Shown here: positions 59,503 through 64,000 of the stretch, one piece after another
Layout of the letters: each line of letters opens with the position of its first letter
How positions within the stretch are numbered: position 1 is the first letter of the stretch
Assembly (NCBI GenBank): GCA_937867335.1
Contig: CALMKX010000229.1
Location: 18,696-82,695, forward strand
Reading direction: 5' to 3'
DNA from: an uncultured Acidobacteriota bacterium
GTDB lineage: Bacteria; Acidobacteriota; Thermoanaerobaculia; Multivoradales; SZUA-115
DNA length: 64,000 nucleotides
Made by a program: the position numbers and the translations under genes
Notes under the pieces: model-generated
What the model saw: the letters and a program-made list of their open reading frames with translations, nothing else
The model's database searches: none
Told to the model about the DNA's origin: nothing

Positions 59503-60705
59503 TCACCCCGAGTTTTCGAGGCCGCGGACCACCTCCCCGAGAAGGCCCATGGCGTCCTCGAGCTGTCGATCCGAGAGGTAAGGGGCGGGGCCCAGGCGGA
59601 GCGTGGTGTCGCGGTAGTCGGTGGCGACTCCGCGCTCGGCCAGCGCGCGGGAGATCTCGCCGGCCCATGGGGAGCTCAGGGCCAGGAAACCGGCCAGCCG
59701 TTCCAAAGGCACCTTGCTAGCAGGGGTGATGACGGCGGGCGCTAAGTCCAGCCCTTCGAAACGACGCTTCAGAAGCCCGACCTGATGTTGGCTCACAGCG
59801 CGCAGCAGAGTGACGTCCAGGCCTTGGGTATCGAGAAAGTCGAGAACCGCGGCGGCCCGGTACTGGCTGGTGGGGTCGTAGGTAGCCGCGGCGAAGGCGC
59901 TGGCACCCGGGCCGTAGGCCACGCGACCGGGGTCGTGGTGGCTGGCCAGGGCCGAGAACTCGGCGAACCAGCCGGTGAGCACCGGTCGCATCTGCTGATC
60001 GGCTGGCACCCGCAAGAAGGCGTTGCCTTCGCCGAGCTGGAGGTACTTGTAGCCACCACCCACCACGAAGGCCCGTTCGAGCCCCAGTTCGCGCAGAGGA
60101 AAGGGGATGACGTTCACGGCGTGATAGGCGTCGACCAGGTAGGCGGCGCCGACCCGATCTGCCGCGGCTTGAACGCGGCCGAGGTCGGGGACGATTTCCG
60201 CCGTGCGAAAGAGCACCGCAGAGACCATCACGGCAAGAGTGCGATCGTCGACCGCAGCAGCCAGACGCGCCGAGATGCCGTCGCTGGGGCTCGAAGGCAC
60301 CCGCACGATGTCGAAGCCTTCCTCTTGGAGCCGAGCGAGCTGGCGGCGCAGCGTGTGGAACTCACCGTCGGTGGTGACGATCCGCCGGCGCTGGCGGCAG
60401 GGCAGGGCCGAGAGCCACTTGACGATCAAGCTGTGGGTGCTGTCCGCCAGGGCATAGCTGCCGGAACTGTCTGAGAGACGCTCAGCGAGGCCGCGAGCGA
60501 CACGATCGGCCTTGGCGAAGGCCGGCCCCCACTTCTCGTCCACCAGGGCCGAAGCGTCCTCGAAGGCCTCGAGCAGCCCCCGGCGGGCACAATCCGGCCA
60601 AGCCTGATGCGAGTGGCCGGTCAGCAGCAGGCGCTCGGCGACCCGAAAGCAGGAGTAGTGGGCAGCGAGCGGGTTCGCTGGCAGGCTGAGATCGGCAATC
60701 TCCAT
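59503..60705 (-). CDS. kynU: Kynureninase
   Basis: A 400-residue PLP-dependent enzyme that cleaves kynurenine to anthranilate and alanine. PLP-site features are VDAYHAVNVIPF (the Asp of the family) and GGGYKYLQLGEGNAFLRV with the Schiff-base lysine near 219. HSHQAWPD near the N-terminus is the usual kynureninase start text. ATG 60705 was chosen because the longer frame above has no similarity and runs into the kynA end. It lies 32 bases after kynA and 69 before the CoA ligase, in one transcription unit. Confidence 0.9.
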   Translation of the reverse strand: MEIADLSLPANPLAAHYSCFRVAERLLLTGHSHQAWPDCARRGLLEAFEDASALVDEKWGPAFAKADRVARGLAERLSDSSGSYALADSTHSLIVKWLSALPCRQRRRIVTTDGEFHTLRRQLARLQEEGFDIVRVPSSPSDGISARLAAAVDDRTLAVMVSAVLFRTAEIVPDLGRVQAAADRVGAAYLVDAYHAVNVIPFPLRELGLERAFVVGGGYKYLQLGEGNAFLRVPADQQMRPVLTGWFAEFSALASHHDPGRVAYGPGASAFAAATYDPTSQYRAAAVLDFLDTQGLDVTLLRAVSQHQVGLLKRRFEGLDLAPAVITPASKVPLERLAGFLALSSPWAGEISRALAERGVATDYRDTTLRLGPAPYLSDRQLEDAMGLLGEVVRGLENSG

Positions 60706-60737
60706 GGCTCGTAGCGAAGGTCCTTTCGGGCGCCGGC

Positions 60738-61523
60738 TCAAAGCTCGGAGCGAATCGCCCAGAGATCGGCAAAAAGCGGTTGAAACAGGGTGGTCTTGAG
60801 GTATTCGGCTCCAGCCGAGCCGCCGGTGCCCCGCTTGGTGCCAATGGTGCGCTGAACCATCTTGACGTGCCGGTAGCGCCACTCTTGGAGGCCCTCGTCG
60901 AGGTCCACTAGCCGCTCGCTGAGCTCGCGCACCGCCGGATCCTCTCGATAGACCAGGACCAGCTGGGCCCGCACGCGTTCATCCTCAGGGATCGGCAGCG
61001 AGCGATCGCGCTCGAAGAGATCGCGGGGAATGGCGTATCCGCGGCTCGCCAGAAAGCGGAGGTAGGCCTCGTAGAGGCTCGGCTCGGTCAAGCGTTGCTC
61101 GAGCCGGGCGAGCTCCGGGCTACCAGGAGGCATCTGGGCGAGGGGGCCGCGGCGGCGGTGGCCGAGGGCGAACTCGAACTCACGAAACTGGGCGGACTGG
61201 AAGCCGCTGGCGGAGTCCAGCCTGGCGCGGAAGGAATTGAAGTCGACCGGGGTCATCGTCTCGAGAACGTCGATCTGGGCCACCAGGGTCTTGAGGATGG
61301 TGAGCATGCGCTTGAAGGCCGACATGGAGCGGGCGAGCTCGCCCTGGATGAGAGCCGTGCGGAGCCAGTCGACCTCCCAGAGCATCTGCTTGAACCAGAG
61401 CTCGTAGACCTGATGGATGACGATGAACAGCATTTCGTCGTGCTCGGGGCCCTCGGAGACAGGTTGCTGGAGGGAGAGGAGCTCGTCGATTTTGAGGTAG
61501 GAGCCGTAGGTACGGACGGTCAT
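60738..61523 (-). CDS. kynA: Tryptophan 2,3-dioxygenase
   Basis: A 261-residue heme dioxygenase that opens the indole ring of tryptophan to N-formylkynurenine. The family text TYGSYLKIDELLSLQQ, HQVYELWFKQMLWEVD, and FRARLDSASGFQSAQFREFE is clear. WRYRHVKMVQRTIGTKRGTGGSAG near 218-240 holds the proximal heme His. Length is usual for bacterial TDO. It is the first gene of the kynA-kynU-ligase unit; its promoter should lie in 61524-61882. No formamidase gene follows. Confidence 0.95.
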   Translation of the reverse strand: MTVRTYGSYLKIDELLSLQQPVSEGPEHDEMLFIVIHQVYELWFKQMLWEVDWLRTALIQGELARSMSAFKRMLTILKTLVAQIDVLETMTPVDFNSFRARLDSASGFQSAQFREFEFALGHRRRGPLAQMPPGSPELARLEQRLTEPSLYEAYLRFLASRGYAIPRDLFERDRSLPIPEDERVRAQLVLVYREDPAVRELSERLVDLDEGLQEWRYRHVKMVQRTIGTKRGTGGSAGAEYLKTTLFQPLFADLWAIRSEL

Positions 61524-61618
61524 GGGAGGAGGTCCTTGGGGAAGTTGGACGGAAGCCCTGGCGGCTCGGTTGGAGCGCGGGGGTCGTCCAAGAGCCTAGG
61601 CTAGCCGAAACCGCCCTC

Positions 61619-61636
61619 GAGGGGCCAGCCGATTCG
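61619..61636 (+). repeat. Dispersed repeat copy, left side of transposase
   Basis: GAGGGGCCAGCCGATTCG differs at one base from the copies at 53 kb and 62.8 kb. It is oriented opposite to the 62834-62852 copy, so the two bracket the transposase gene as inverted repeats. Confidence 0.7.
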
Positions 61637-61725
61637 ACGATTGGGGTCGAGACGGCCGGCCGGAGAACCCCGCCGCGCGCAACGACGTGAGGATGCGGCT
61701 CCGCTCCCACCGTGATTGCACGGGG

Positions 61726-61753
61726 CGAGATTGCCAAGATCGGGGCAATCTCG
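61726..61753. terminator. Hairpin downstream of transposase gene
   Basis: A 10-bp perfect stem CGAGATTGCC (61726-61735) with GGCAATCTCG (61744-61753) and an 8-base loop. On the minus strand it lies 130 bases after the transposase stop and could end that transcript or be part of the mobile element. Confidence 0.4.
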
Positions 61754-61882
61754 GCTACTGGAGGAGCTTCCGGGACTCGCGGAACAGGCCTGGAGTGCGC
61801 CCCGGCCAGTTGGTGGACAAGTCGGAGGAACAGTGAGCTGCGGTGTCTTGTCTGGCCTTGAGACGGCGCCCGGGCCTGAGGG

Positions 61883-62791
61883 TCAGGGGCTGGGCAAGGG
61901 AGGAGGAAAGCTCCAGCGAGGGAATTCGACCGACCGATCACCTGCTCTGAGTCGACTCGCGGCCTGTCGGAACGCGGTGACGAACTGTACGAAAAGTCGA
62001 TGAAAGGCCAGGCGCGCCCTTCTCGTTGCGGCGTGAATCAGAGGAGCTGGGCGCCGATCTCTTTGAGGGCACTGAGTATGAGGATGCTGCGAAACGACGT
62101 TCTCGGCGCCGAGAAGGTTCGATGAGGACTCGGGCTTGGGTTGCAGGGTGCGCTCAATTGAACTGATCAGCTCTTGGATTCTGAGTCGGTAGTGAGAGGG
62201 GGACAGCTCTGCCCAACATGGGAGTTGGCTGAAAATAACCGTTTCTCGGTTTTCGGCAGTACTCTGGTCGACGGGGTTCTTTCGCCTTGAGTCGGTGTAG
62301 CGAGCCGTTCGATTGATCCATCGGCCTTCGAGCCCAAAACCCTCAACGAGAGCCCGAGCGCAGTGGACTCCAGGCCAGGCTTGAGGACGAGCCACCAGAC
62401 CCTCCTTGGGGCCGTGCGATAGCAAGTAGCTCAGCCGCGCCACTTGAGCCGCCTCTTCATCGCTCACAGCAATCGCCTGATAGCGTCGATCCCAGACGTG
62501 ATCTTTCCAAGAATGAAGCCTGCAGGCCTCGCGGGCGAGTCTGGAGTTGAAATGATTCATGAAACGGGCGAGCTGCTGAGGGCTCTCGGGCGAAACGAGG
62601 AGGTGGAAGTGGTTCGAGAGAAAGACACAGGCGTGGAGGGTCATGCCATAGAGTCGCTGAGCCCGCCCCAGTGCACCAACGATGGCCTCGTTCATGGCAG
62701 GGCTGGGCCTGAGAAGGAACCGGCCCTGCATGGTGCGGACGGTGACTTCCATGAGCGTTCCTGGCGGTACGAAGCGGAGTCGCCGTGCCAT
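61883..62791 (-). CDS. REP-associated tyrosine transposase-like (Y1, HUH) protein
   Basis: A 302-residue Y1 transposase of the RAYT group (IS200/IS605-like, domesticated type). The HUH motif is NHFHLLV (His61, His63) and the catalytic Tyr is probably Tyr104 in WDRRYQAI. MNHFNSRLAREACRLHSWKDHVWDRRYQA is family text. The C-terminal 100 residues beyond the catalytic domain are basic and extended. It is flanked by inverted copies of an 18-19-base repeat. RAYT proteins act on short palindromic REP sequences as single-stranded DNA; here the repeat core is a plausible substrate. Confidence 0.85.
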   Translation of the reverse strand: MARRLRFVPPGTLMEVTVRTMQGRFLLRPSPAMNEAIVGALGRAQRLYGMTLHACVFLSNHFHLLVSPESPQQLARFMNHFNSRLAREACRLHSWKDHVWDRRYQAIAVSDEEAAQVARLSYLLSHGPKEGLVARPQAWPGVHCARALVEGFGLEGRWINRTARYTDSRRKNPVDQSTAENRETVIFSQLPCWAELSPSHYRLRIQELISSIERTLQPKPESSSNLLGAENVVSQHPHTQCPQRDRRPAPLIHAATRRARLAFHRLFVQFVTAFRQAASRLRAGDRSVEFPRWSFPPPLPSP

Positions 62792-62833
62792 GCCCTAGTA
62801 AGAGGCAAAATCGAGCGAGAACCTTTCACCTCT

Positions 62834-62852
62834 GCGAATCGGCTGGCACCTC
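62834..62852 (-). repeat. Dispersed repeat copy, right side of transposase
   Basis: On the minus strand this reads GAGGTGCCAGCCGATTCGC, identical over 19 bases to the two copies at 53 kb, and over 21 bases to the second of them. It starts 43 bases upstream of the transposase start codon. Confidence 0.8.
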
Positions 62853-62893
62853 GCGGGGGTGGGCTTGACAGGGGGTGGGGACCGGTCCTTTCC

Positions 62894-63727
62894 TCAGGCC
62901 ACGCGGGCATACCACTGGTGGTCGAGCGAGGTGACGATGCGCTCGAAGGCGACGCGCTCGGAGGTCTTGAGCTTGTAGTAGACGTCCTGGAACGCCGGGC
63001 CGAACGCCTCACGCACGACGTCCGAGGTCTCGAAGCGGGCGAGCGCGTTGATCCAATGCGTCGGGCATTCGAGCGACGGGCTCTCGGCGGCGTTGCCGGT
63101 GACCTCGGGGCCGGGATCCATGCCCTTGGCGATGCCGTGGCGGATGCCGGCCAGCACCGAGGCGAGCACGAGATAGGGGTTGGCATCGGCGCCCGCGATG
63201 CGGTGCTCGACGCGGGTGGCGGCGGGAGAGGTGTTCAAGACGCGGAGCGACACGGTGCGGTTGTTGTAGCCCCAGTGCGCGGCCATCGGTACGTAAGAGC
63301 GCGGCTGGTAGCGGCGGTAGGCGTTCGCCGACTGGGCCCAGATCGCCATGAAGTGAGGCATCGTCTCGCGGAGGCCACCGAGCGCGTTGCGGAAGAGGGG
63401 CGAAATCGGATCGCCGGAAAAGAGATTGTCCCCTTTCTCATCCACGAGGCTGACGTGAATGTGCATACCGGAGCCCGACCAGTCGTGGTGGGGCTTGGCC
63501 ATGAAGGTGGCTTCCATGTTGTGGGCGCGCGCGGCGGCCTTGACGGCGCGCTTCAGAAGCAGCGCGTCTAGGGCGGCCTCGGTCACATCCTTTTTGTGCT
63601 TCAGGTTGATCTCGTATTGGCCGGGTCCTGCTTCCTGCAGCACGGCGTCGACCGGAAGCCCCTGCGCCTCGCATTGGCGCGCAAACGCGCTACCCACCAG
63701 TCCGCGGCCGCCGATGAGAAAGACCAT
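62894..63727 (-). CDS. Truncated glutamine synthetase-like protein fused to a foreign N-terminus
   Basis: A 277-residue open frame. From about residue 18 it is the C-terminal half of a glutamine synthetase family protein (PuuA/gamma-glutamylputrescine synthetase-like): EAGPGQYEINLKH, ATFMAKPHHDWSGSGMHIHVSL, RTVSLRVLNTSPAATRVEHR and AGADANPYLVLASVLAG. The first 17 residues, MVFLIGGRGLVGSAFAR, are instead the NAD-binding start of an epimerase-type protein. The GS N-terminal domain is missing, so the product should be inactive. Either a natural recombination or an assembly join produced this. Codon use looks more alphaproteobacterial than its neighbours. Confidence 0.72.
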   Translation of the reverse strand: MVFLIGGRGLVGSAFARQCEAQGLPVDAVLQEAGPGQYEINLKHKKDVTEAALDALLLKRAVKAAARAHNMEATFMAKPHHDWSGSGMHIHVSLVDEKGDNLFSGDPISPLFRNALGGLRETMPHFMAIWAQSANAYRRYQPRSYVPMAAHWGYNNRTVSLRVLNTSPAATRVEHRIAGADANPYLVLASVLAGIRHGIAKGMDPGPEVTGNAAESPSLECPTHWINALARFETSDVVREAFGPAFQDVYYKLKTSERVAFERIVTSLDHQWYARVA

Positions 63728-63773
63728 GGTTCCATTGTCACCGAGCGGGGAGGAATTGCGCAGCGGATGTCCT

Positions 63774-63926
63774 TCAGCCGCCACCTTCCAGTAGCTGTGA
63801 GAGCTGTGCTGCGCGGACCGGCCAGCTCTCGCGCTCGGCAGCCTGACGCCGCTGGCGGCGCAGTTCCTCGGGCGAGCCGTGCGCTTCCAGCAGGTGCCGG
63901 GCTAGCGGGGCGCCGCCCGGCAGGCC
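63774..63926 (-). pseudogene. C-terminal fragment, glycosyltransferase-like, no start
   Basis: An in-frame coding-like stretch of 50 codons with high GC at third positions, ending at TGA 63774-63776. The text HGSPEELRRQRRQAAERESW and QLSQLLEGGG resembles the C-terminal end of group 1 glycosyltransferases. It has no start codon after the preceding in-frame TGA at 63927-63929, so it is a fragment or a gene broken by a stop or frameshift. Confidence 0.4.
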
Positions 63927-64000
63927 TCATTCCGGCGTCGCGGCGGAGAAAGCCCGCTGAAAGTCCCGCAGCACCGTCGGCTCGGCGTCGGACACGGCCC
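63927..64000 (-). CDS. 3' end of an unidentified gene, cut by the window end
   Basis: The last 74 bases read on the minus strand as coding sequence (VSDAEPTVLRDFQRAFSA then ATPE) ending in TGA at 63927-63929. The gene enters from beyond the window. It lies in the same frame as the fragment downstream. I cannot name it from so few residues. Confidence 0.4.
   Translation of the reverse strand, partial: AVSDAEPTVLRDFQRAFSAATPE

Larger units (their letters stand above)
61524..61882. other. Intergenic region upstream of kynA, downstream of transposase
   Basis: This 359-base gap holds no supported gene. It contains a variant of the dispersed short repeat (GAGGGGCCAGCCGATTCG at 61619-61636) and a hairpin (CGAGATTGCC at 61726-61735 with GGCAATCTCG at 61744-61753). 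The kynA promoter should lie here, but I see no convincing -35/-10 pair. Confidence 0.6.

Noticed and set aside
63601..63930. A 109-residue minus-strand ORF at the window end
   Set aside because: It runs out of frame across the glycosyltransferase-like tail and the fused GS start, and has no family text.

Overview
The window is high-GC, densely packed bacterial DNA with genes on both strands, many ATGA stop/start overlaps and many convergent neighbours that touch or overlap. Several secreted or regulatory protein types occur together: a DUF4388 protein, a PEGA protein, a caspase-like CHAT lipoprotein, subtilases (one with DUF11 repeats and an IPTL-CTERM-type tail), and repeated ECF sigma/anti-sigma pairs. 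With an eukaryote-like IleS and a YtxJ-like protein, this suggests a free-living, probably uncultured bacterium, possibly Acidobacteriota (Thermoanaerobaculia-like). That assignment is an inference; there is no rRNA in the window. I recognised no tRNA, rRNA or CRISPR array.

Layout. 0.1-4 kb: glutaryl-CoA dehydrogenase, GlpX and dCTP deaminase in a translationally coupled run, then a DUF4388 protein. 4.1-9.2 kb: a giant secreted subtilase. 9.3-18.2 kb: a minus-strand catabolic cluster (creatininase family, SDR, RidA, enoyl-CoA hydratase, acyl-CoA dehydrogenase, Old-Yellow-Enzyme-type reductase, FAD monooxygenase, trypsin-like protease), split in the middle by an oppositely oriented VapBC-type toxin-antitoxin pair. 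18.2-33.6 kb: mostly housekeeping and envelope genes (Ogt, PEGA protein, glycosyltransferase, two sigma/anti-sigma pairs, IleS, phosphomannomutase, Zn peptidase, thymidine kinase, HAD, DUF2203). 33.7-35.5 kb: a lower-GC two-gene cassette, a TcmP-like protein plus a three-cysteine Gp37/Gp68 (DUF5131) protein. 35.6-43.8 kb: A-type Fe-S carrier, aquaporin, YgfZ, a convergent pair of paralogous secreted cysteine-rich proteins of unknown family, hydrolases and a YcaQ-like glycosylase. 43.8-49.9 kb: an ECF sigma factor, a CHAT lipoprotein, a membrane anti-sigma-like protein and a secreted subtilase in one run. 50.2-57.9 kb: a small outer-membrane protein, pullulanase, M48 protease, amidohydrolase, ApaG and a YtxJ-like protein. 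57.9-61.5 kb: tryptophan dioxygenase, kynureninase and an aryl-CoA ligase. 61.6-62.9 kb: a RAYT-type Y1 transposase gene bracketed by inverted copies of a short repeat. 62.9-64 kb: a truncated glutamine synthetase fused to another protein's N-terminus.

How the genes may work together. The kynA-kynU-CoA ligase operon (57.9-61.5 kb) would convert tryptophan to anthranilate and anthraniloyl-CoA. The 10.8-18.2 kb cluster has the parts expected for an aerobic 2-aminobenzoyl-CoA pathway: flavin monooxygenase plus reductase, beta-oxidation-type enzymes, and a RidA protein suited to an enamine/imine intermediate. The glutaryl-CoA dehydrogenase at the window start could serve the lower end. The three most unusual pieces are the sigma/CHAT/anti-sigma/subtilase locus, the TcmP/three-Cys cassette, and the RAYT with its short repeat family, two further copies of which lie inside the pullulanase gene.
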